The position numbers and the translations under genes were made by a program. DNA of 64,000 nucleotides, taken from assembly GCA_963082875.1 (NCBI GenBank), contig OY720099.1, forward strand, positions 16,597,066 to 16,661,065, written 5' to 3'. The notes beneath the pieces are model-generated. The model was not told the DNA's origin. It did no database searches and saw only the letters and a program-made list of their open reading frames with translations. This document shows positions 35,067-46,184 of the stretch, piece by piece. The stretch comes from Corella eumyota. Its lineage: Eukaryota > Chordata > Ascidiacea > Phlebobranchia > Corellidae. Numbering within the stretch: position 1 is the stretch's first letter; each line of letters begins with the position of its first letter.

Positions 35067-37907
35067 ATGGCCTCCAATACAATTCAAATATTTTGTGGAA
35101 CGTTTCGACTTAAAGCAACCGGAATCCCAGCAATAACTATTGGAGCAGGAATTGCAGCTTCTCTTGGTTTAGCAACAGTTAACAAAGATCAAGTTCGTAT
35201 CTTATACGAAGGTTTAAAATCAGTCTTTGAGCGAAAAGATGGATCATTCATTCGCAGCATCAAAGCAGGATCTTTAATAGTAGAATTGTGGGCTAATTCT
35301 AGGGCTCAAAAAGAAGAATATCAGTCGAAATATGAATCCGGTGAATTGCGTACAGAAATTAACAAAGTGTTGTTAAAGAGCGGTGTTTATTTTGATTCAA
35401 TTCAGCAAATAGGTGAATTTGTTATAAAAGAAATGTCACCGGAAATGTATGAGAAAGAAAAGCAAGAGGCTAACAAAATATTTAGTAGTTTTATTGACGA
35501 ATTGAAGGTATAAATAATATTAAACGTTAAAAATATTTCTTAACAACAGGGGTAATTAAAACCTTCTAAAAAACACATTGTTGTTCTACCTTTAATGTAA
35601 GAGCTAACATTTTTAAAATTTATGCAAAATTCTAAAATTTTTATTGTTTTAGAATAGTGTAAACTTGACAAAGATTGACGTTAAAGTTGACCAATCCGAC
35701 AGGTAAATCAGTTTAATATTTTTCCTGCAACTATTAGCTACAAAAATAGATTAAGTATAAATACTATGTTACCACTTCGTTAAAATTTATAGATCTGTAG
35801 GATTGAACATTGAACATGCGGATGGTAAATATAAACTAAAACTAGAAGCAGCGTCTTTATGTACAATATTTTATATTGTTAAACTGTATAATGAATTCAT
35901 TAAACAAAGCATCGATGTTGCACAAACATTTTAACTTTTGTATAATTATTTAAGGAGTTCACCACCATTCAACAGAAGAAAAAGGTAACAAATTTGAATC
36001 CACAAATGGTAATATTCCACAAAAAAAATTGTTGCAATTTAAAAAAATTGTAATTTTAACAAAAATCAAAGCCTGTATAGCGTTAACGGTAGAATAACAT
36101 CGTAAAATCACCTTACGTTATTGTGTAAATTTAAAATAAGATTTTTTTATATTCATGCTATACAATAAACTAAATCATTTCCAATGTAGTGATTATTTAA
36201 TTGACTATTAAATCAAAAATTTAAAATGGATCAGGTGCAGATTCTGACGCACTAGCCTTGACTACCTCAAGAAGTGAAGAATTTTTGGAGCAAGAAGAAA
36301 AAAGAAAACAAAAAAAGCACGAATTGGAAATAAAAATAATGATGGAAAAGAAGGGTAATTTATAAGCTTTTTCTTTTAAATTTATAAGTTATCTTTATTA
36401 AGTTTTTGAACCCATTTATCCTTAAAGAAATAGTTCGGTCGTAGAGTTTCTTTTTTAATTATGTTGGAATTTTTCTAACTTGCACGAGGATACCATTATT
36501 TTAAAAATTGGTCAAGTAGATTTTGAGATATCGGAATTTGAAGATAAATATTGTAAATAGGGAAAGTCCCAACGCTCGCGAGTCACGTGACGCACGACCT
36601 TATCGTCGTAAGATCATATCCTGCAGACATTAATTTTTTTTTGCAGAAAACAAACTTAACATAAAAAGCAATATTTAGCCATATTATATAAAACATTTTT
36701 TAATTTTAAAGTATTTTTAATTAGGTAGGCTGTATTTGAAAAATTCTAACAAATTAAGGTTATGTTGTTAATTTTGAAAATTTACAAGCCAGAAAAGGCC
36801 AATATTGGCTGACAAACACTAACAAGAAACAGACAGGTCAACTGAGTGTTACTGAAGCAAAGTTTACCTGTTAGAACAGTAAGTTTTGCCTAAAACTTAA
36901 TATATCCGACAATTTTGTTGGGTATCATATAAAAATAGTTAAGACACATAAAATATATAATACATCAATAAACTATAAACTAAATATTCTGGTTAACATC
37001 TTTTACGTATTTTTTTAATTAATAATTCCAAACAATTTTTAATATAACGTACAATATATTAAGTACTTGTACCCCTGGCAACAAGTATTAGTGTTTGCTG
37101 CCTTTCTTAACTTTAGTCTATATAGGCTATATACGCTAATTTGAACAATTTGACAATATATTAGTTAACAACAATAAAGTGATTTTATTTTAAAGAAAAC
37201 TAAGACTGTGTTAACAGTAAACTTTGCTTTAATAAGACTTAGTTGACCTGTCATTATCTTGCAAGAGTTTGTAAGCGTTTTTGGCTGGTAAATTTTTCAA
37301 AATTAACAGCATAGCCATAATTTGTTAAAATTTTTTAAATACGGCCTACCCAATTAAAAAATACTTAAAAAGTTACGACTGTCTTATATAATATGGATAA
37401 ATTTTGCTTTTCATGTTAAGTTTTTTTTGCAAATTTTTTTTTAAAAAAGTACAACAAACGGCTCAAAGAGAGCAAAATAAGGTTATTTTCCTATGTCCGC
37501 CAGCAAATGACGATGATGACGTTCGTCGTGCATCACGTGACTCGCGAGTGTAGGGATTTTCCCTATTTACAATATTTACCTTCAAATTACGATATCTCAA
37601 AAACTACTTGACCAATTTTTAAAATAATCGTATCCTCGTGCAAGTTGGAAAAAATCCAACATAATTAAAAAAGAAACTCGACCGAACCATCTCTTTAAAT
37701 AGTAAAAGATAACAAAAAAACGAAAACAAAATATAAGCATAAACATATCAATGTTATGTTTTTTTCGAAGAACAAAATGCTAAAAAACATGAGACCGAGA
37801 TGGAGATAGTGCGAAAGAGTGCAGAAAACGAACAAAAAATGTTAAAAGAAAGGCACGAGTCGGAAATGCGGGAAAAAGGAAAAAATAATTTTGTTATTTA
37901 TTATTAA
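35067..37907 (+). CDS. Cluster gene 5: TRADD-N-like domain, last donor site mutated
   Basis: Exons in phase: 35067-35507, 35653-35702, 35793-35824, 35955-35984, 36235-36354, 37771-37907 (269 residues as read). The domain is the most distinct of the middle group: GTFRLKATGIPAITIGAGIA, DQVRILYEGLKSVFERKD, SLIVELWANSRAQKEEYQSK, YESGELRTEINKVLLKSGVYF, IGEFVIKEMSPEMYEKEK. Exons 5-6 encode a coiled coil (EEKRKQKKHELEIKIMMEKK; TEMEIVRKSAENEQKM). After AAAAAG at 37878 the gene at 42525 has the donor GTAAAA; here it is GAAAAA, so the exon should read on to a stop at 37905. The abandoned last exon is still recognisable at 38096-38142, now ending early at TAG. The large intron 5 (36355-37770) holds a 1.27-kb foldback element. 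May be functional with a new C-terminus or decaying. Confidence 0.68.
36432..37698. mobile_element. Foldback element with ~450-bp inverted arms in intron 5 of gene 5
   Basis: Left arm about 36432-36905 and right arm about 37195-37698 are imperfect inverted copies, joined by a ~290-bp AT-rich middle. Outer ends are GTTCGGTCG.. and ..CGACCGAAC. Paired landmarks include AACTTGCACGAGGATAC and GTATCCTCGTGCAAGTT, CTCGCGAGTCACGTGA and TCACGTGACTCGCGAG, and AGGTCAACTGAGTG against TAGTTGACCTGTC. No transposase ORF. The homologous introns of the genes at 29.2 and 42.5 kb lack it. Flanking CTTAAAGAAATAG and CTTTAAATAG may be a decayed target duplication. The transposon superfamily is not decided (MULE-like or other long-TIR type). 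Confidence 0.8.
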
Positions 37908-38142
37908 TGGATATAAAAAAAAACATTGCCGCACTTACTCGCCTTTTGGCCCTGTGTTCTCCAACTTACCTTTACCCAATAAAAAAGAAACTTTTACCAT
38001 AGGGTTATATACCAAAATTTCTTATATTACCAGTAACCTAATATAAATAGCTACGTAAAACGAAACTTACAATATTTTTTATGTATTTTTCTAAGAACTA
38101 AAGAACAAGTTACTTGAAATGGAGATTAAATCAAAGCAATAG

Positions 38143-38914
38143 CAGTTGGCTAACTTAAAAACTGGAAAGCAAGAAAAATAAATATTCTAAGTTTTGAATT
38201 CTGCTGATAATTAGTTGCTTGCTAAATATTGTTAATGCTTTTTTTATTCTCTAAAGTAACATTGTAACCAACTGACATAATTATTAATGATAAAAACCAA
38301 TTTAAACGAAAAATTACCTTTTACATTTACTATACGGTTTTTATTTTCATTTTATTTTAAACCTTAACAAAAGTTCATTTACCTTATGCTATAGACTTGT
38401 TTGTAAATACGCGTGCTTTTATAACCACTTTTATTAGAACTCTATAACTGCTTTAATTCATAAAATAACGTAAATTTAAGTGTGATTAAAAATATTTAAT
38501 CGATTCGATTTAGTTTATATTTTTTAATTAAAAACAACTAAGTAACAAAAAAAGAAATTGATTAAAACTAAATAAAAATTGTAATATTTTTGGTCGAAAA
38601 TTAATTGTTTTGATATCACTAATAACTATCTTTCATTTGCTCTACTTTCGTTATAAAGAAATTTGATGTTTAATAATAACGATTTATTATATTCAAAGTT
38701 TAAAGTCAATTATTCGCCACCACATTGTATTTAAATTTTGACTAATAAAAAATGCTTTATTAACTATGTGCTGTAGACTATAAGTTTGTATATATATGAT
38801 GATTTGTATAAACGCTTTAATTTAGATAAAAACGTATACTCAAATGTAATCAATAAAAAAAAATCAAATCAATTCACTTAATGTATTTGTCATAAAAACA
38901 GCCAAAAATTAAAA
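38143..38914. other. 3' flank of gene 5
   Basis: AT-rich non-coding DNA that matches 45450-46184 downstream of the gene at 42525 (shared CGATTCGATTTAGTTTA and ATTCGCCACCACATTGTA). Several AATAAA hexamers could serve as polyadenylation signals; none stands out. Confidence 0.5.
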
Positions 38915-39489
38915 AGGTTTAAAATTTGAATACTGCGTAAATTCCAAATTGCTATTTTAAGAATTCGGTGGACCATAAAATTGTTCTATAGCGCGACTCT
39001 ATTTAAACTTTTCTATTTAGTTAGGTATTTACGTAACGCTATAAAACCTTTTATTTAGACGTAGTGTTGTTGGTAGATTTTTTTTTAAATATTAATTTAT
39101 TATAAATGCTGGTTTAAAATATTTCAAAAACTAATTAAATTTTCGCATTTAAAATAAGATTATGTATAAAATATGGTATACAATTTTACTTAAGGCAATT
39201 AGTAAAATCTTAAAAACGATATCAGTTTTAAGTTGTTATAAAAAATGTTCTGGAATTTTAACGTAAAGTGTGACTTCTGATTATTGCAAGGCGCAAGAAT
39301 TGTGACGTCACAAAAAAATCAAATGATTCATGGTTAAAGCCATGTTGTGATTTGTTAGTTAAAATAGCGTGACAATTAACTAATTACAATTCACAAAATT
39401 GTGAAAATTTTTAAACAATTTATTTAAACAACAGTATTAAAATAATTATGTAATTTCATTCGTAATATTATATATCAAAACGTCCTTCC
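38915..39489. repeat. Block B copy 4
   Basis: Complete block with TGACGTCA at 39303-39310 and the dyad TTCACAAAATTGTGAA at 39390-39405. Confidence 0.75.
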
Positions 39490-40262
39490 TACGCTGGAAG
39501 ATCATTAGCCTCAATATAGGGTCCACAAGTACTTTTTAATGTGTGCAGCAGTAACTTTATGCTTCACACCAAATCTTCGGTAAAGAATATCATTGGCCAA
39601 ACAAAAACCTTGTTCGGGCCCCATACGCCTGCATGGTTCTATGGCAATTCGAGCTTCGGCAACACAGAAATTCATAAGATAACTTAACTTAGATGCTGTA
39701 TTAAGAGCTTTATTGCCAATATGAGTGTTAAACTCACAAAAAAGTCATGAAAATTCAACGGTGAACCATCAAATTTGTTGATCACTTTTTTTGGTAAAAA
39801 AAAGCCCTAGCGAATGCTTGTCGTCATATTTTAAATATAACTAAAAATCGGTTTAATGTTTAAGTTGTTTGTGGATTAATTTAAGTGATTTTGGTCAGGT
39901 TCTTTTCGAAGTTCTTTGAGCACATCAATGTCGGTAGTAAAGGATTTTTTAACAAGATTTAATAAAGATTGCTGGAAACAAATCGGTTCGTGAAAAGAAA
40001 TTAAATCGCTCCCGATTTCACTTTCACCAGATTTGCTCATTTGATCAGCCCTTGTGTTGAGCTTTTTAACTTCGCCTTTATCTTTATTAAGACGAAGTTG
40101 CTCTTCCATTTTTGTCTCCGTACCAATAGTTGCAGTTTTTTTCTTTTCAAAGTCAACCATGCTTAAGTCAGTCGCACGTCTAGCCCTTGTGCTAGCTGTC
40201 GTTAAATTTACAGAAGCCATATCATAGGGCAACTGTTTTGAGAAAGTTTGTACGTAGGACAT
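39490..40262 (-). mobile_element. Gag-like relic (BEL/Pao- or DUF1759-type), copy 4, most complete, broken
   Basis: The longest of the four minus-strand relics. Its N-terminal 128 residues are open from 40262 (MSYVQTFSKQLP.., coiled coil KMEEQLRLNKDKGEVKKL). Further on come FDGSPLNFH, then AIEPCRRMGPEQGF, ILYRRFGVKHKVTAAHIKK and a GPYIEANDLP-like stretch. The order matches a DUF1759 gag-like domain, where FDGSPL opens the domain and an ERFG..I..AH motif closes it. No protease or RT follows, and there are a few breaks. It always lies between block B and block A, so it was part of the ancestral unit before the unit multiplied. Confidence 0.5.
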
Positions 40263-42524
40263 GGTTTAAGGATAGCAAAATAATAAGAAAAGTTGAAAAA
40301 GGTTATAGTAACCCAAGATGAAGATTATTCTTCTAGGCAAGTAATAATCTCAAGTAAGATTTGAACTGTTTATCGCAATAAACATTCAAAGGCATAAACT
40401 ACGCTTAAAACTATATTATATAAGCAATAGTATTTTGAAAAAATATGTACTGATAAGTATATACAGAAAAAAAAGGTGCGGCTTACAACAATAAGCGGGC
40501 ACCTAACGAAATATATGTTTTAACAACCAACAGTAACCCTAAGAAATAAAAGTAGATGCTGCTTACAACAATGAGCAGACACTCCAAGTAAAATGCGCTT
40601 AAACCAAAAAGGAAACAGTTTAAAAATGGATGTGGGGGCTGTTAAGACAATAAACAGAATCACCGATAAAAAGGTATGCTTATAACAATAAGCACTCACT
40701 TTAAAAAAAAATGTAGAGTATAAAGAGTTAAACTTGCTTCACCGTTTAGTGACAATAAGAAAAAGCCTAACTCGACTTTACTTGTGCAGTCCTTGGTGAT
40801 TGGCAATTGAATAAGGGTACTTTTAGAGGCCTAATAACCAGGACAGACTTAAAAATGCGTTAACAAAAATATCTAACCAACGCTGAATTCTCGGCACAAG
40901 AAAATAATTCAGAACAGATCACTAAACTACTTTATTAAGCTAATCTTCTAAATAGAATTCAAGTTACGTTTTGAGTTTCACGTTGAGTAACAATTAAATA
41001 AGGTTTAATTATAATTTTTAAAGTGTGTGCCCATAACCTTATTTAAATAGAAAACATTAGTTAGTATAAAGAAACTAAATAGTAAAATAAACTATACGAA
41101 CAATTAAAAAGATTAATAAGCTGACATTAACTACTTGTAAATTTAACTAAATAAACCATTTTAACACACACATTAAACAACTACACTTTAACCTTAACAT
41201 AATAAGACATAAAGAGACCTAAGGCCGTATAGAAATTAAAAGCCAAAGCGCTGTGCTGCGTAGGATGTACCGACACCATACCTCGCAATACACAAAATGA
41301 AGCACACAATAAAATAAAAAAATAGATAATTGTTTATAACAATATATTAAAATAAAGTAACAAAATTACGCAAGTTAAATTGTAAAAATATTTTAAACAT
41401 TTTTATACTACTCACACACAATTTTAAATCTATATTTACATATATGTTGTTCTAAAATATTTGTACTGCATGCAGAATAGTAAATTTATATACAGATTAA
41501 AAGAATTTCAACTTGGCACATTTTAAATTTATTCACGCAGCACTATTAACTCAAAAGTGATCGAAATCGTGATTTAAAATCATTTAGCATAGAGAATTTT
41601 AAAATAATCATCTTTTAAGCAAATCAAGGTGGGTTCGTATCACAAAACTAAAAAATACATAAAGATAAAGTGCAAAACATATTTAAATGCGAGCAACTGA
41701 GAAGCAAGTCAAATAGGAAAAATCAGTTAAATGTTTTTATTTTTGTCTGTTTAAGGCCAAAAATTAGTTTAAGACGTAAAAATAAAGCTTGTAGACAAAA
41801 ATGCGTTTTGTTTAAACAGGATAAACATGAATAAATAACTAAAAAAATTTAAATTTAAAAAAGCGTAAAACATACTTTATATTATCTGAAAATTATTATT
41901 AAATATAAAAGTAAAAATTTAAACAACTTAATGTTTAAAAAAGGGTTACGTAGAATATTTTAAATTTAATTTAATTACTAGATTTTGAAATAAAAGTTTT
42001 AGAAAATTGTCCTTAGCCTATACTGACGCTTAAACTTGTAAAGTTAGAGTTGTTTTGTATTTTACAATATTGAAGATGTTAAAGGTAATTCTACTTTTTT
42101 CTTTTTTGTTAAATCAAGTAAGTTTGTAATTTGAAACAAACAAAGTCGTAAACCAATGTTTTAAAACACATCTGTAAAAAAACACAAAAATCAACCATTT
42201 TTAAAAAATAAAGTGATTAATATAAAAAAATATAGAGCTGATTTGAACTTAAACAACTAAAAACTACCCAACTGTTAGTTCTTATCCAAGGGAAACAAGG
42301 TATAGATAAGTCAGGACTATATTTTAATATCTGCTAAAGTTATGCAGTTGATTTAAATTAAAATTACACTTTTATTGAGGTAGTAAAAAAAACTTAACAT
42401 GTGTATTTTTAAAAACGGAATAGAATTTTTTAAATAATAAACACAACGTTATCTAATAATTAACAAAAAAGTAAAATTAATTTTAATCAACTTATCTAAG
42501 GTTTAGGAAAACGGTGGGTAAAAA
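40263..42524. repeat. Block A copy 4
   Basis: Complete block A with the extra ~200-bp stretch at about 40660-40950, nearly identical to copy 2 at 24250-26501. It runs straight into the ATG of the gene at 42525 (GTTTAGGAAAACGGTGGGTA just before the start is shared with the gene at 26502). Confidence 0.8.
40367..40694. repeat. Hairpin array, copy 4 (best preserved)
   Basis: Hairpins at 40367-40384 (TGTTTAT, loop CGCA, ATAAACA); 40475-40503 (GGTGC and GCTTA stems with a small internal bulge, loop CAACAA); 40559-40578 (CTGCTTA, CAACAA, TGAGCAG); about 40599-40614 (decayed); 40639-40657 (CTGTTA, AGACAA, TAAACAG with one bulge); 40677-40694 (TGCTTA, TAACAA, TAAGCA). Stems differ in sequence while the loop pattern NNNCAA and the inner TTA/TAA pairs are kept. 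Confidence 0.65.
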
Positions 42525-45449
42525 ATGGCAGCAAATATGATAAGAGTAGCCTGTGGAAAATTTATGCTTAGGGCAAGTGGAACGTCAGCAACTATTATTA
42601 GTGGAGGAGGTGCTACTGCTATTGTCTCATCATCACTGAGTGACGAGCAGAGAACATCTTTAAGCCAAGGACTAAAAAATACTTTTGAGAAACATAAAGA
42701 TGTTTTTATTCGCTACATTAAAAAAGGATCTTTGTTTATTGAGATATGGGCCACTTCTACAGAGGCTCAAGATGATTTTCAAACTCGATATGATTCTGGA
42801 CAGTTGCTTAAAGACCTCAACAATGAAATAAAACAAAGTGGAATTCAGTTTGACTCTGTAGAGCAAACAGAAGAGTTTAAGATCATAGAAATGTCCGAAG
42901 AAGATCTTAACCAAGAACGAAAAGCTGGCAAAAAAGAATTTGATTTATTTATGGAGACACTTAAAGTTTGTTATTTTAAACTAAAAATACTTCTCTAAGT
43001 TATATTAAAGTAAATAACTTAACAATAACATTAAAATAATTTAGGAAACAATAGTATTAAAAACTGTGTACCTTCCTAGCAAAGTATTTCCGAAGTTTAT
43101 GTATTTTATTTTTTAACAGAACCCCTCTGAAAATGTTAGTGGTGATAATGGAAAACCAAGGGAAAATATGTATGTCAAATTTGTTTTTAAAACAAAATTA
43201 AATTACAAATTTTTGTTTGATTTAAAACAGCATTAAATATTAAAAATAAAACAATCATAACATGCATATTTTCTATTTTATTAAAATATTCTTAAATATT
43301 TATTTTAATTTTGAAGAACTTCTATGCCTCTATATTTCGGATCGTTCAAGCTAACTGGAAATGAGATTTTTGCTGCAAAGAAAAGGGATCAGGGGGACCA
43401 AAAACATCTTTTATTGAGCCCCGATCGAGCCAAAGACTTTATACAAAATATAGTTTTAGCATTTAAAAAGTACAACGCAGAGTTGTATAGCATTGAAAAC
43501 GGGTCTTTACTTGTAAAAGTGATAGTTGCTACACAAAAGGAGGTTAACAAAATTACAGAGGCTTATCTTTCTGGGCAACTACTGGCCGAGATAAATGCAT
43601 ACTTAAAAGAAACGAGTGTTTATTTTGAAGAAATTGAAAAAATAGACGAATTTTCTATTCGATATATGACATGTCAGGAACTTAATGATTTGAAAGCCAA
43701 TGCGGAACGAAAAATACAACAATTTTATCAGGTAATTCTTAAAATATGAATTGATGAGGCTTAAACCTCAACCCGATGCATAACCACATTAGTAAACATG
43801 TAAAATTGTTCTACTAAATTTTTTGACATTAAACATAAAACCTTTGCATTGTTTAGAAAATTTCAGGAACACCTGCTGGTGGAAACGTTAATATACAACA
43901 GCTTCAATTGTTTAAAATCATTAATATGGAAGAAAGGTGAGGAGGTCGCATTAATTAATATGTTTAAAACCATTTAAAGTAAACAGTTTATAGCAATAAA
44001 ATACATGAATATTTCTCTAAAAATTAATCAATCTAAAAACATCATACGGTATTATAATTGTTACATTGCAGGCATTCAGACATGACCATAGATAGCACAG
44101 GTAACAAGTTAAATATTTTTAGAATAAATATTTAGCCATCTAAATATAACTTTTAAATTTATGGTTTTAAATCTGTTACTTTAGGACCTGTTAATATAAC
44201 ATACCAGAAAAGGGGGGCAGATTCATCACAAGGTTGGCTATAGTATTTTTTAATTTCCTAGTTAGGTAACTTTAGTAAAGATAAAAAAGTGCTATTTAGC
44301 TATTAAAACTTACTACATTTCAACTTAACAATTTTTAAAATTTTAAACAGTCAATAGATTTTATAAAAAAATTTAAAGCTAACATTTTAAATTAACTTGA
44401 TAAGTTGTATATTTTATTTGTATTATTTTTTAAATCGGAAGTAACCAGCGATGGGCGACCTACCCCATCTAATAACGATGAATATGAAAGAGAAATGGAA
44501 TCTTGGAGACGTGACGAAGCAAGAAAAGACGAGGAGCAAGAATGGAAAAAGAGGAAAGAGGAAAACGAACTACAGATGAAAAAAGAAAGACACGAATTGG
44601 AAATAAGTAAATAAAAAGTTTTTTTTCTTTTTTTTCGTATTTTAATCAAATGTTAAACTAAAGTTTAAATAGTAAAAAGATAACAAAAAAGGAAAGAAAA
44701 ATATAAGTATAAACATATCAATGTTATGTTTTTTTGAAGAACAAAATGCTAAAAAACATAAGACCGAGATGGAGATAATGCAAGAAAATGCCGAAAAGGA
44801 CCAAAAAATGTTAAAAGAAAGGCACGAGTTGGAAATGCGGGAAAAAGGTAAAAAAAATTTTGTTATTTATTATTAATGGATATAAAAGTTCAATATAAAA
44901 CATTGCCGCACTTACTCGCCTTTTGTCTCTGTGTTCTCTAACTTACCTTTAACCTATGAAAAAAAAAATTTTACCTGCAGGTTATTGAACTGGCAGCGTG
45001 GTGTAGTGGTAAGAACTCTTGCTATACCACACATGAGGTCGTGAGTTCAATCCCCACTGATCTCATGCTGTAGCGCCCTTGATTAAGGCGCTATAAACGA
45101 TATGAACTCCTGCTGAGCCCGCACTTAATCAGCAGCATAATTATCGGGCAATTATAATCTATAATATCCCGAACTGCCACAGGCAACTCGAGACTAGGTC
45201 GTAGTAACTTATGTTACTCTATGTTTAAGTCGCGCTTTCGACTTTCCCACATCGAGGATAAAGATATATACAAAAAAAATAACAAAATTTCTAATATTAA
45301 CAGTTACCTAGTATAAATAGCTACGTAAAACGAAACTTACAAAATTTTTTGTATTTTTCTAAGAACTAAAGAACAAGTTACTTGAAATGGAGATGGAATT
45401 AAAGCAAGAGCAGTTGGCTAACTTAAGAACTGGAAAGCAAGAAAAATAA
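42525..45449 (+). CDS. Cluster gene 6: two tandem TRADD-N-like domains plus coiled coil
   Basis: Nine exons, every junction in phase: 42525-42965, 43120-43169, 43317-43731, 43857-43936, 44072-44100, 44185-44232, 44442-44606, 44740-44847, 45364-45449 (473 residues). Exon 1 is domain 1 (GKFMLRASGTSATI; SLFIEIWATSTEAQDDFQTR; SGQLLKDLNNEIKQ). After a 17-residue linker exon, exon 3 is a diverged second copy (MPLYFGSFKLTG; GSLLVKVIVATQKEVNKITE; YLSGQLLAEINAYL; EIEKIDEFSIRYM). Exons 4-6 make a Gly/Ser/Thr-rich linker (GTPAGGNVNIQQLQL). Exons 7-9 give a coiled coil (RKDEEQEWKKRKEENELQMK; KTEMEIMQENAEKDQKML; LEMEMELKQEQLAN). The donor after exon 1 (GTTTGT) and the acceptor before exon 7 are weak. Intron 8 carries a SINE. 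It is the only complete two-domain member; the copy at 29.2 kb shares this architecture. TRADD-N likeness is by eye. Confidence 0.78.
44991..45279 (+). repeat. Full-length tRNA-derived SINE in intron 8 of cluster gene 6
   Basis: Complete SINE with A box, B box (GGTCGTGAGTTCAATCCCCA-like), body and A-rich tail. The same intron of cluster gene 5 (near 38010) is empty, so the insertion came after the duplication. Confidence 0.9.
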
Positions 45450-46184
45450 ATATTCTAAGTTTTGAATTCTGCTGATAATTAATTGCTTGCTAAGTATTGT
45501 TAATGCTTTTTATTGTTAAAGTAACATTGTGACAAACCAACATAATTTTTGATAATAAAAACCAATTTTTATACAAAAAATAACCCTTACATTTACTATA
45601 CGGTTTTTAATTTACAGCCCAAATTTATGTTAAACCTAAACAAAAGTTTATTTACCTTATGCTATAGACTTGTTTGTAAATACTCTTGCTTTTATAACCA
45701 CTTTTATTAGAACTCTTTAAATTCATAAAATAATTCATAAAATAACGTAAATTTAAGTGTGATTAAAAATATTTATTCGATTCGATTTAGTTTACATTTT
45801 TTAATTAAAAACAACTAAGTAACAAAAAAAAAATTGATTAAAACTAAATAAAAATTGTAATATTTTTGGTCGAAAATTAATTGTTTTGATATCACTAATA
45901 ACTATCTTTCATTTGCTCTACTTTCGTTATAAAGAAATTTGATGTTTAATAATAACGACTTATTATATTCAAAGTTTAAAGTCAATTATTCGCCACCACA
46001 TTGTATTTAAATTTTGACTAACAAAAAATGTTTTATTAACTGTGTGCTGTAGACTAAAAGTTTGTATATATGATGATTTGTATAAACGCTTCAATTTAGA
46101 TAAAAACGTATACTCAAATGTAATCAATAAAAAAAATCAAATCAATTCACTTAATGTATTTGTCATAAAAACAACCGAGAATTA
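45450..46184. other. 3' flank of cluster gene 6
   Basis: AT-rich DNA matching 38143-38914. No gene seen. Confidence 0.5.

Noticed and set aside
44991-45065. tRNA-gene-like sequences (here and in about ten other places)
   Set aside because: They are SINE heads: each is followed by the same ~200-bp body and A-tail, and the self-complementary head does not make a normal cloverleaf.
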